Shown piece by piece: positions 54,301-62,600 of a DNA stretch of 62,704 nucleotides. Below the pieces are notes generated by a model. It had not been told where the DNA came from. It saw only the letters and a program-made list of their open reading frames with translations, and made no database searches. This DNA comes from JAYPAN01 sp049597955. Lineage in GTDB: Bacteria; Pseudomonadota; Alphaproteobacteria; RS24. Position numbers and translations under genes: made by a program. The stretch's first letter is position 1. Every line of letters starts with the position of its first letter. The DNA lies in assembly GCA_049597955.1 (NCBI GenBank), contig JBMYND010000013.1:1-62704 (forward strand). The letters run 5' to 3'.

Positions 54301-54559
54301 TAACTTCAAACCCGCATTGAGCGACCAGCCTTGCGCCGGGCAGAAAACGCAAACCCGCTTGTTTCGCCGCCGCATGGGCGCGCACCACACCGGCCAGCGT
54401 ATTGCGATCGGCCAGACCAAGCGCCCGATAGCCAAGCGCGACAGCCTGTTGCACCATTTCCTGCGGATGCGATGCACCCTGCAAAAAGCTGAAATTCGAC
54501 ATCGCCGCCAATTCGGCAAAGCCGCTATCGCCATGCTCATTTATCGCCGCCGCGCTCAA
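51311..54559 (-). CDS. dnaE2: Error-prone DNA polymerase DnaE2
   Basis: The translesion C-family polymerase of the ImuA-ImuB-DnaE2 mutasome, 1082 residues. It has an N-terminal PHP domain (FSFLQGASHPQEMVQ), the catalytic Asp pair in PPDIDVDFEHERREE, tandem HhH near IAGLSRADAEALV and a C-terminal OB fold (LEDETGNGNIVVWPDRFERFRR). The family normally starts just before the AEL...NFSFL segment, so a TTG start at 54559 is chosen. This TTG overlaps the imuB TGA (TTGA), indicating coupling. It is downstream of a LexA box via imuA and imuB. Confidence 0.93.
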   Translation of the reverse strand: MSAAAINEHGDSGFAELAAMSNFSFLQGASHPQEMVQQAVALGYRALGLADRNTLAGVVRAHAAAKQAGLRFLPGARLVAQCGFEVIAYPCNRTAYAALSQCLTRGNRRAAKGDCLLTMTDLTELAKQAALVWIVIPPRRNEAIEAAAFRDRLAQLAACAHQIYLLLTPFYGADDAARFDLLQIVADWSGVPVLAGFDALYHVPERRPLQDAMTCVRAHCTLAEAGFRLAANAERHLKSPAEAQRLFADRPDALAAIDRVLAACDFSLDELAYQYPKDAFDPELTPQALLEKLTWDGARARFDGAVPARLRDILRHELSLIEQLSYAPYFLTVYDVVRFARNRQILCQGRGSAANSAVCYCLGITAVDPSRLDLLFERFISAERNEPPDIDVDFEHERREEIIQYIYRKYGRHRAGIAATVISYRSRSAVREMAKVVGLSDDIAAALLGVSWGSGSHPPSRAQVVEAGLDPDAPDIALTLHLAAQIIGFPRHLSQHVGGFVITNDRLDTLVPIGNAAMADRTFIEWDKDDLDALGMLKIDVLALGMLTAIRRSFDLIAAHYGRVLELASVPAEDSAVYDMLCRAESIGVFQVESRAQMAMLPRLKPRDFYDLVIEVAIVRPGPIQGDMVHPYLRRRNGEEAVAFPSQELENVLGKTLGVPLFQEQAMRIAVVAAGFTPSEADRLRRAMATFRKTGIIHEFGLRLVDGMVGRGYERDFAERCFKQIEGFGEYGFPESHAASFALLVYVSAWLKHHYPAAFCAALINSQPMGFYAPAQLVAEAKRQGVSVLPVCINASDIEADLEAQQDAIALRLGFNQIAGLSRADAEALVAARRQGGAFDSVSDCALRAGLGAAALERLARADVFAMLGLSRRQALWAVRALAPEQKADALPLFVAQNMRPYMAEEAGSDNLPPLSPGMEVLEDYAALRLSLKNHPVALLRGQLAQARIAPLKTLQDAPSGRQLRVAGLVVCRQRPGSAKGVVFLTLEDETGNGNIVVWPDRFERFRRVAIGARLVQIEGRVQRSGAVVHLVAERLHDMSDLLLDLMAQPANGKLTDLPKPLRPKRQTGRRTPREMAWRGVE

Positions 54560-56208
54560 GGAAAAACACCATGCATGAACCAGCGCGGGGCCAGCGTCTC
54601 GCGCCCGTAAAGCCCGTCGCGATACAGCCAGAAGCGGTGGCCATTGGCATCTTCAACGCGAAAATAATCGCGCGTCCCTGCTATATTATGGGCTGCCCCA
54701 TCCGGCGCATCCCCCATGGCCTGACGCCACCATTCCGCCCCGATACGCTCCGGCCCCTGCGCCGCGACAACCTCATGCAGCACACGCCGCCAGCGAAAGC
54801 GAAACGGCGCCCCTTCGGGTATTTCGGCAATCACCTCAATCGGCTCAGGCGCGCATAGCAAAAACAAAGGTCGCGTCGCCGAAGCCGGACTGTCATTTGC
54901 CGCTGCCTCATCTTGTTTGTCCGGCGGGGCAATGGTCAGGCTTTGCAAGCTGGCGGCGCGTTCGGGGATATGCGATGGCCATGATACGGGGCGCATTACG
55001 GCGCGCGCGCCCAGACGGCTGACCAACCGGTCGGCAAAGCGCGCCAATGCTGCAACCGGTGCGGTTTTGCGCCCACGCCCTTGCAGCGCCAGCGCATCTT
55101 GCGGCGCTGTCAATGGCGCGTGACGTTGCGCGACCAATACCAGCGTCTCTATGCCAAAGCCGGCATCAAAGCCGCTTTGCAAGCGGGTAAAACGCTCGGC
55201 AAACAGCCGCGCCATATGCGCCGCATCGGCAGAAGGATGCGCCAAAGGCACATGCAAGCGCAGCCGCGCATTGTCGGAACGGGTGAGCAGCAAATCCAGT
55301 GCTTGCGCGCCGCGCCCCGCTTCGTGCAATTGCGCCGCCAATGTCGCACACAGCCTATCCACCAAAAGCTGCACCGCCTCAATCCGGGTGACATTTTGCG
55401 CCAGATTGCGCATGGCTTGAAAGCGCGGCGGCGGCAGATAGGGATTAACACTTTCCCCGGCCTGCCCCAATGCCTGCTCCATCCGCAATATTGGCAGCGT
55501 GCCAAAGCGGCGGGTGATTTCATGGCGCGGAAAGCGCGCCAAATCGGCCACCCGCACCAGCCCCAGCCTTTGGCATAAATCAAGCTGCGCTGCTTCCAGC
55601 CGCAAAGCCGCCACCGGCAATTCAAGCACTGCTTCAGCCTCATGGCCGGGCGGCACAATAATATCGCCCTGCCCATCGCCATAATGCGCCAACCCCCAAG
55701 CCGCGCCGGGCGTGCCGGCCAGCGCCATAGACAGGCCGACCCCCGCCCCCTGATTGCTGCGCGCGAAACGGGCGCGCATCTCAGCCAGCATTTTGCGCTC
55801 ACCGCCGAATAAATGCGCGCAGCCGCTGACATCAAGCATCAACCCGTCTTGCGGTGCGAAACGGTCTTCGCCGACCCAAGGCGTGAAACTTTGCAGGCTG
55901 GCCGCGCAACGGCGCAAGCGGCGCGCCGAGGCGGCAGCGTCCAGCATAGCGGTCTGCACGCAAGGCACCAGCGCACGCGCATCGGCCAATGTCATGCCCG
56001 CTGCCAGCCCGACGGCTTGCGCGGCGGCATTGGCGGCGGCCAGCTTTTGCGCGCCCTTTTCTTGTGCGACCAGCACAAAGGGCTGGGTGCGCTCATGCGT
56101 CGCCCTGCTGACATCCGTATGCCAATAGGGAAACCAAAGCGCCAAATAGCGGCGCTCAAAAGGCGGCGGAGGCAGGTCGGGCGTGAAATGGGCAGGCGGC
56201 GCGGACAT
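54556..56208 (-). CDS. imuB: ImuB, Y-family DNA polymerase-like mutasome protein
   Basis: ImuB bridges DnaE2 and the beta clamp during SOS mutagenesis; it has the Y-family fold but not the catalytic acids. The 550-residue product begins RRYLALWFPYWHTDV, where active polymerases have a DxD-type strand, and then has the ImuB blocks AAQAVGLAAGMTLADARA, LMLDVSGCAHLFGGE and LPVAALRLE. The C-terminal region (YFRVEDANGHRFWLYRDGLY) matches the family end. It lies between imuA and dnaE2. The ATG at 56208 has a weak ribosome binding site. Confidence 0.92.
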   Translation of the reverse strand: MSAPPAHFTPDLPPPPFERRYLALWFPYWHTDVSRATHERTQPFVLVAQEKGAQKLAAANAAAQAVGLAAGMTLADARALVPCVQTAMLDAAASARRLRRCAASLQSFTPWVGEDRFAPQDGLMLDVSGCAHLFGGERKMLAEMRARFARSNQGAGVGLSMALAGTPGAAWGLAHYGDGQGDIIVPPGHEAEAVLELPVAALRLEAAQLDLCQRLGLVRVADLARFPRHEITRRFGTLPILRMEQALGQAGESVNPYLPPPRFQAMRNLAQNVTRIEAVQLLVDRLCATLAAQLHEAGRGAQALDLLLTRSDNARLRLHVPLAHPSADAAHMARLFAERFTRLQSGFDAGFGIETLVLVAQRHAPLTAPQDALALQGRGRKTAPVAALARFADRLVSRLGARAVMRPVSWPSHIPERAASLQSLTIAPPDKQDEAAANDSPASATRPLFLLCAPEPIEVIAEIPEGAPFRFRWRRVLHEVVAAQGPERIGAEWWRQAMGDAPDGAAHNIAGTRDYFRVEDANGHRFWLYRDGLYGRETLAPRWFMHGVFP

Positions 56209-56225
56209 TGGGCATCACCACGCGG

Positions 56226-57050
56226 TTAAGCCTGCCGCATATGCAGGAGATGATGCGGGCGCAAAACCGGCATATCGCGGCGGGCGGCGGCGACAGGCCG
56301 CGCCGGATAAACCGCCCAACCGCGTGCGGCTTTGGCCGGTGAACAGGGGACAGGCGAAGAAAGTGCCGCGCCATATTTTTGCCGCAGCAATTGCACTTGC
56401 CAGCCCTGTTCGGGCAAAGCGCGAATTTGCCAGCGCGTTGTCGCCGCCGAAGCCGCGCCTTGCGCCGCCGCGCCCAGCACCAGCAAAATCGGCCGCGCCG
56501 CATTGGCCGCCGCCATCGACAAGCGTCGGCTGGGGGTGAAGCCCGGCGCGCTGTCAGGATTGGCCAGCACGGTGCAGCCAATGGACGGGCAGGCCAGTGC
56601 CGTCTCACCGGCCCACAGCAAATCATCCGGCGCGACGCCATCGAGATAAATCAGCCGCGCCGGTGACAGACCGGCATGGTGCAGCGCCGGCGCATAGGGC
56701 TGACCAATATCGCGCACCCCGCCATGCGTCTGGCCGTAAAGCACATGCGCCGCGCCTGCGCCTCCCCATTCAGCAGATTGTTCAGCAGATTGTTCAGCAA
56801 AGCGCGCCGCCAAATGCCAGGCAAAACCAAGCGCGGCGGCGAAATCACCGGGCCGCGCCGCGACCACCTCATGCAGCGCATCACCGGCCAGACCATGCGG
56901 CAGGTCGGCATCTATGGCATCAAAGCCAACAGCCATGCCCGCCACCCCTGACAGCGCATCTTCCGGGCGCATGTCATGAGCCTGCATCATCCGGCGCAAG
57001 CGGGCAATCTGCGCCTTGCGGGGCGTTTCTTGCGCGGTTTTTGCCTGCAT
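56226..57050 (-). CDS. imuA: ImuA, RecA-like mutasome protein
   Basis: A 274-residue RecA/SulA-related accessory protein of the ImuA-ImuB-DnaE2 system. It shows VAGMAVGFDAIDADLPHG near the N terminus, the EVVAARPGDFAAALGFAW segment, VLYGQTHGGVRDIGQPYAP and LIYLDGVAPDDLLWAGE, in the order of the alphaproteobacterial ImuA family. A 12-bp tandem duplication gives the repeated residues SAEQSAEQ. AAAGGAG precedes the ATG. A LexA box lies 38 bases upstream, so this is the first gene of the SOS operon. Confidence 0.9.
   Translation of the reverse strand: MQAKTAQETPRKAQIARLRRMMQAHDMRPEDALSGVAGMAVGFDAIDADLPHGLAGDALHEVVAARPGDFAAALGFAWHLAARFAEQSAEQSAEWGGAGAAHVLYGQTHGGVRDIGQPYAPALHHAGLSPARLIYLDGVAPDDLLWAGETALACPSIGCTVLANPDSAPGFTPSRRLSMAAANAARPILLVLGAAAQGAASAATTRWQIRALPEQGWQVQLLRQKYGAALSSPVPCSPAKAARGWAVYPARPVAAARRDMPVLRPHHLLHMRQA
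56769..56792 (-). repeat. 12-bp tandem repeat inside imuA
   Basis: TTCAGCAGATTG occurs twice in perfect tandem (56769-56780, 56781-56792) with a partial third copy. It keeps the frame and adds SAEQ units to ImuA. The length could vary by slippage. Confidence 0.7.
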
Positions 57051-57087
57051 GATGATTGCTCCTTTAAGGAAATCTGTTCCCTTATTT

Positions 57088-57102
57088 GTTCCTATTTTGT
57101 TC
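57088..57102. promoter_or_regulatory. LexA (SOS) box upstream of imuA
   Basis: GTTC-N7-GTTC (57088-57091 and 57099-57102), read GAAC-N7-GAAC from the imuA side, is the alphaproteobacterial LexA operator. A further GTTC at 57076-57079 is at a non-standard spacing. It lies 38-52 bases before the imuA start, where a repressor would block the promoter. Confidence 0.85.
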
Positions 57103-57140
57103 TATCCTGCCCATGCCCGCCTGTCAATATGAATTGCCGC

Positions 57141-58976
57141 TTACAGCTTGAATTTTTCCTGCACCGCCGCGCGCAGGGGCGCAACCACGCCCTGCCAATC
57201 CGCCGGTGCGGGCTGGCGGAACAGCCGCATGGCAGCATACCAAGGCGTATCATCGCGCCCATCATGCCAGCGCCAATCGGCGGAAAAGGGCAGCACGACA
57301 AAGCAATCAACCCCCAGCCCACCGGCCAAATGAGCGTTCATCGTATCGACACACACCACCAAATCACACGCCGAGCTCAGCGCCGCCATATCGTCAATGC
57401 CCAGCGTCGCCCCGGCATTGACAATCTCCATTTCATATGGCGCCGACATCGCCGCCAGATTTTCCGCCACATCGCCATATTGCAGGCTGACATATTGCAG
57501 CTCCAGCCCGGCCAATGCCTGCATAAAAATATCGGCGGGCGCATTTTTCGGCGCGGCATTATGCGAATCCGAATACCAGACCAGCCCGACAATCGGCTTG
57601 TCACCGGACAGGTTAAACTGCGCCCGCAAAGCGTCGCGCATGGCCGCATCGGCTTTCAGATAGGGTGTGGCGGCGGCGGCAATATCAGCCTCATCCTGCA
57701 CAAAATGCGCACCCAATGACATCAGCGCAAGCTGGCTGTCATAATCTTCGCTTTCAAGCACTTCACGATTTTCGATAATTTTCACATCGGGAAAGCTGCG
57801 CGTAAAAAGCGGCGCCAGCTTGGGCGTGGTGAACATATAGACCGCCTCATTGGCGGCCAGCATGGAGGGCAGAAAGCGCGCCATCATCAGCGCATCGCCC
57901 AAGCCCTGCTCGTGATAGACAACCGGCCTGCGGCAGTCATTTTCCGGCGTCCATAAGGCCAGACTGCCCGGCGGTTTATTGGCGATATATTTGCGAATAA
58001 ACGGCTCATGCGCCAGCCGGTTTTCGTAATAGGCCCAGCCTTCCGCCCAATCGCCATGGCGCAAAAGCGCGAAAGACATATTCATTTTCATGTGTGTATG
58101 GTCGGCAAAGCGTGTCAGCGCCTCGCGGTAAATCGCGATTGAGCCGGCGACATCACCGGTCTGGCCGAGCGTCAGCGCCAGCCCGTCATAGGCGCGCGGC
58201 CGGTCGGGTTGCAATTCCATGGCCTGTCGGTAAAGCTGCATGGCTTGGCTGTAATCATGCAATTCGCGCAGGCAACTGCCCAGCCCGCACAAAGCCGAGC
58301 TGTCTTCGGGCGCTTGCGCCAGCGCCTTGCGAAACGCGGTCGCGCCCTGCTCAAACAGGCTCATACGCCCCAGCACTTCGCCCAGCGCCACTTGCGCCTT
58401 CGGCAAATCGGGCATGGCGGCAATGGCGCGGGCGCAAATCGCATCGCGCTCAGCATCGTCCAAATCGCCCTGCCGGTGGCGAAAATCGACCAGATTCAGC
58501 ACTAATTCCGGATCGCCCGGCGCCAATTCAAGCCCGGCCTGACACGCCGCCGCCGCTTCTTCCCAGCGTTCCATTTCGGCCAGCAGGCTGGCCTTTTGCG
58601 TCAGCGCGGCAACATCATCGGGCGCGCGCACCAGCACATCATCAAGCACGGCCAGCGCCGCATCATTGCGCCCGAAATCCTGATAGCCGACAGCGATATT
58701 GACCCGCATGTCAATATGGTCGGGTTGCAGGCGCACAAGCTGTTCGGCAGCCGCCACACCGGCTTTATAATTGCGCCGTTGAAAACAGGCGGCAGCGTAA
58801 ATATCAAGCAATTGCGGCGCATCGGGAAATTTGACAATCGCCCCCTGCCCCAGCCTTTCGGTCGCCGCATAATCGCCTTTATTATAATGGCGCACCATGG
58901 CCGAATAGGCCGCTTGCGGTGTCGCCGCCAAGGCCAGTTCAGCACCTGCATCAAGCGCCGCTATTTGTGTCATCAT
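57141..58976 (-). CDS. TPR protein with glycosyltransferase-like C-terminal domain
   Basis: A 611-residue protein. Roughly residues 15-310 are tetratricopeptide repeats, with 34-residue spacing and landmarks such as NYKAGVAAAEQLVRLQPDH and YSQAMQLYRQAMELQPDRP. The C-terminal half has EQGLGDALMMARFLP, a GLVWYSDSHNAAP strand-loop, CVDTMNAHLAGGLG and the terminal DDTPWYAAMRLFRQ, as in TPR proteins with a GT-B (heptosyltransferase/OGT-like) domain. A sugar-transfer role is inferred. The ORF extends to a TTG at 59018; the ATG at 58976 is preferred after AGAGG. Confidence 0.78.
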   Translation of the reverse strand: MMTQIAALDAGAELALAATPQAAYSAMVRHYNKGDYAATERLGQGAIVKFPDAPQLLDIYAAACFQRRNYKAGVAAAEQLVRLQPDHIDMRVNIAVGYQDFGRNDAALAVLDDVLVRAPDDVAALTQKASLLAEMERWEEAAAACQAGLELAPGDPELVLNLVDFRHRQGDLDDAERDAICARAIAAMPDLPKAQVALGEVLGRMSLFEQGATAFRKALAQAPEDSSALCGLGSCLRELHDYSQAMQLYRQAMELQPDRPRAYDGLALTLGQTGDVAGSIAIYREALTRFADHTHMKMNMSFALLRHGDWAEGWAYYENRLAHEPFIRKYIANKPPGSLALWTPENDCRRPVVYHEQGLGDALMMARFLPSMLAANEAVYMFTTPKLAPLFTRSFPDVKIIENREVLESEDYDSQLALMSLGAHFVQDEADIAAAATPYLKADAAMRDALRAQFNLSGDKPIVGLVWYSDSHNAAPKNAPADIFMQALAGLELQYVSLQYGDVAENLAAMSAPYEMEIVNAGATLGIDDMAALSSACDLVVCVDTMNAHLAGGLGVDCFVVLPFSADWRWHDGRDDTPWYAAMRLFRQPAPADWQGVVAPLRAAVQEKFKL

Positions 58977-59057
58977 CGCGTCATGGCCTCTTTTTGAACC
59001 TTTATTATTGTCAAGCAAGGCGGCTTGATTTTTCGTAAATGCGCAAGCGCGCCAAAG

Positions 59058-59558
59058 CTAGGGCTGCAGAAGGTTGAACATCACCCCCATCATCGCCAGA
59101 TTGACCGCAATAACGGTCAACAGCCCGACCGCACCCCAGCGTATGAGGCGGGCTTCCATCGCCCCCATCTCGCCGCGTAATTCGGCAATTTCACCGCGCA
59201 CAAGGGCAAACTCGCTATTCATATCCCCACGCAGGAGGGAAAGCTCGCTGTGCAGCTCATCCTTCGTGGCCAGATTATCGGTCAAGCGGCTTTCGCCTTT
59301 CTTTTCTCTTTGGATGGAAGCGTGCACTTAAAGTGCCGCCCATCCAAAATTGACGCCATCCATCACCCTCTTGCAGAGGGGCTGGATGGGCGCACACCCG
59401 AAACGTCCAACAGCGTCAGCTGTTGGCGACCCGCTTTTGGTGGGTGCGCTTTTCAGCGCAACCTTCACCAAAAGGAGACAAAAAGCCTGAGTCTCTGACA
59501 GACCGGTGGCGATGAGTTTTTTATAATAGGCATGTGTGTCCAAAGCCATGCTGTTCAT
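59058..59558 (-). pseudogene. DUF1640-like coiled-coil membrane gene interrupted by a palindromic insert
   Basis: The 5' part (AGGAAGG site, then MNSMALDTHAYYKKLIATGL) looks like the N terminus of small DUF1640/CCDC90-like proteins. The 3' part (LTDNLATKDELHSELSLLRGD, a heptad-rich coiled coil, then a C-terminal transmembrane helix WGAVGLLTVIAVNLAMMG) looks like the remainder. Both are in one frame, separated by about 63 codons of stem-loop DNA and one in-frame TAA (59330-59328). A GTG or TTG after the stop could restart translation and give an 89- or 75-residue coiled-coil membrane protein, so the 3' half may still be expressed. Joining the two halves is my inference. Confidence 0.6.
59288..59488. 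repeat. Stem-loop-rich insertion element (four hairpins)
   Basis: Four perfect hairpins follow one another. (A) TTTGGATGG 59309-59317 pairs with CCATCCAAA 59340-59348. (B) CCATCCA 59356-59362 pairs with TGGATGG 59383-59389, with an inner CCCTCT/AGAGGG. (C) CCAACAGC 59407-59414 pairs with GCTGTTGG 59419-59426. (D) CTTTTGGTG 59434-59442 pairs with CACCAAAAG 59466-59474, with an inner TGCGCT/AGCGCA. The outer ends carry imperfect inverted GGCTTT...CTTTTGG-like repeats. No ORF of its own is recognised. Element limits are approximate. Confidence 0.7.
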
Positions 59559-59678
59559 TCTATGCCGCCTTCCTGCAACGGTTCAAATTATTATCACCGC
59601 CATTTTGACAAATCTGCCGGCCCGGCTCAAGCACTGAAAATCGGCAAAGCCGCCGCCTTAACAGTGAACAGGTGCCCC

Positions 59679-62600
59679 TCACACAAGCTCGTAAATGCCG
59701 AGATCCAAGGCTCCGGTATAATCTTCCAGCACCATGACCACATAATCGGCATTGACGCCGGTGCCGCCCAGCACCCTGTCAGCGCCGAGATAGGTGATAA
59801 CCACATCCTTGATATTGGCGTCATTGGTTTGCGTGCCGGTATTGTGATTGGCCAAATTTGATGCATTCAAATAGGTGGCCGATATGTCCACCCGTATCTT
59901 ATCGCCCGCCGCGAAATCGGTCACCACATCATAATTGCCATTGGCATTGACGGTTAAATCCAGCACAAACACATCATTGCCCGCGCCGCCGGTCAGCACG
60001 TCCTTGGCATTGGCGCGGCCGATAAGCGTGTCATTTTGCGCCGTATAGGCTGCCGCATCATTGGTGGTGCTGTAGCCGCTGGCGGTATTCCACCAAATCG
60101 TGGTCGCCGTATTGGTTTGCGTCAGCACCAAATCCAAATCGCCATCGCCGTCAAGGTCGAGCAGATTGGGTGTGCCTATCCGGCCGTCACTGCCGGCGTT
60201 AATCGCGTCAAACGGATTGTCACTGCCGGTCACTTCGGCAAAAACCAGCGCATTGGCCTTTAACGTCACCGTGCCCGCCTCAATGCTCAACAGGCTGCGC
60301 GTATATTCCGTGCCTTGCGTGCTGACAAAACCGTTGGAATTGTTGTTGACCTGTCCGAGCAATATTTTGCCGGTCTGCTCTGTGCCGCTGGCCGACAAGG
60401 TGATATTGCCATTGCTCACCGTGCCATAAAGATAATCACTTTGCGAAGCAGCCGCGCTTTGCGCAGCTGTGCCGGTGCTGAAGGCTTTCAGCAAATGCAC
60501 ATCCGGCCGGCCTAACGCCGCTTCGGTAAAGACAATTTCGCGCCGCCCATCGCCGTCAATATCGCCGGAAGTGACGGCGAGGGGATTAAAAGTGTTGTCA
60601 ATATCCGCTATGCCATAAAGCGGATTGGCGGCTTGGGCCAGATCGGTAAACAGGCTCATATTGGCTTTCACCCGCAACACACCGCCGCTTATGGTCTGGT
60701 CGGCCCCGCCCAACAGCCACCATGTATAGGGGTCGCCATATTTCGGGTCATCCGGATTGGGTCTACTTTGACCGGGGAAATTATTGTAGCTGGCATCCAG
60801 CCCAGTGCCATTGCTGTTGACGCGGCCCAGCAATATTTTGCCGCTCTGCGCTGTGCTGTGCGCCGACACGGTGACAATGCCATTGGCGATTGTGCCATAA
60901 AGATAATCGCCGGCCACTACATTAATGCTTTGGTCAGCCTCCCCCGTGCTGTCGCGCCGCAATACCCGCATGCCGGCCTTACCGGCTTGGTAAACATAGC
61001 CGGATTGGGTCAAAACCACATCCAAATCGCCATCGCCGTCAATATCGATTTTGGCCGGCATCGGGTTTGGCCTATGGGAGTCTGTCACCGGCAAATCGCG
61101 CCAGAAATTGCCAATATTGCTGTAGCCGCCACTGCCATCGGCGATAAACGTCTGGCCGTCATTGCCAACATAATATCTAAAGCGCAGAAAATCCGTCAGC
61201 CCATCGCCATTGACATCATAGGTGAGACCGGTCTGACCGCCTGTGCTGTCCACCCCAAAAGATGAAAGCGGGTCTTCCGAAATTTCGGCCTTGCGCCACG
61301 CCCCGGCCGAACCATTCGTGCCATTGATAAGCAGATTATGATAATAACCTCTTGAAGGTGTCGTTCTGAGCACCGGCCCGCTATAGATATCCAAATCGCC
61401 ATCATGGTCAATATCGATAAAAACCGGAATATTCGACCAATCGGCCCAGGCCAGGCCGCTAAATGGGTCGCCGACATAAGAGGTTTTCCCGAGATTGAGG
61501 GTGAAGGCCGCCGAGCTGCTGGTTATGCCGTCTTCCGTCACCGTCAATTTCAGGCTGTGACTGCCGGCAGGGGCCACGGTTTCCGCCCCGTCAGCCAGCC
61601 GCAAATTACCGGCACTGTCCACGCGCAGCCAATTCACCGCGCTGTTGTCGCTGGCTTTGACGATGGCATAAACCGCATCATCGCCCGCGCCGGTGACCGT
61701 GAAAGCACCGGATTTGATAATATCCGCCGCCAAAATCTTGTCGCCCAATGTCGCCGACAAAGCCGCCTGTGTGCCGGTAATAGTGATATTGCCGGAAGAG
61801 GGGAAGGCGACAGTATAATTACTTGCGAGTGTGAGTGTTGTGCCATTTGGTGTGCCACTGCCGGACGCCCCTATCGCGGTTTTGAAGGCGGCGTAGGTGG
61901 CAAGCGGGGCATCATCGCCCAATTGGAAGGCAAACCGTCCACTGGCCGGGCTGTTCACCGTCACAACCGCGCCCGTCGACAGCGTCACCTCAACCTTGTT
62001 GACAATCGTCGTGCCGAATACTGATGTTGCAAACTCCTTCACTTGCGTGACGGTGACCCCATAGTCAAACTTCACAATATTGCTGTCCAGACCGTCCGTG
62101 ACATCAACATCACCATATTGAAACCGCGTCACAATATAATAATCATCGCCACCGGCCGCACCGGCCGTCAAATCCGTATCCGTGCCAAGCGCCACAACAT
62201 CACCAAGACCCGTCGTCGTGGCGCTTTCAGATATCGCACCGGCCTGGCTCGGTGCCGTCACACTGGCCGAACCCGTCACCGCATAATCATTCGCCATGGT
62301 CAAAACAGCCCCGGTCGAACTGCCACTGCCCGACGCGCCAAGCGCCGTCTTCAATGCCGCATAGCTGCTTATCACCGAGCCGTCACCCAATTGAAAGGAG
62401 AACCGCCCACTGGCCGGGCTGGTTATCGTCACAACCGCCCCCGTGCCAAGCGTCAGTTCAACCTTATTGACAATCGTCGTCCCAAATACCGATGTCGCAA
62501 ACTCTTTCACTTGCGTGATGCTCACCCCATAGTCAAAGACAATGCGATTATTGTCCAAACCGTCATTAATCGACACATTGCCGAGAACATGCCGGCTTAT

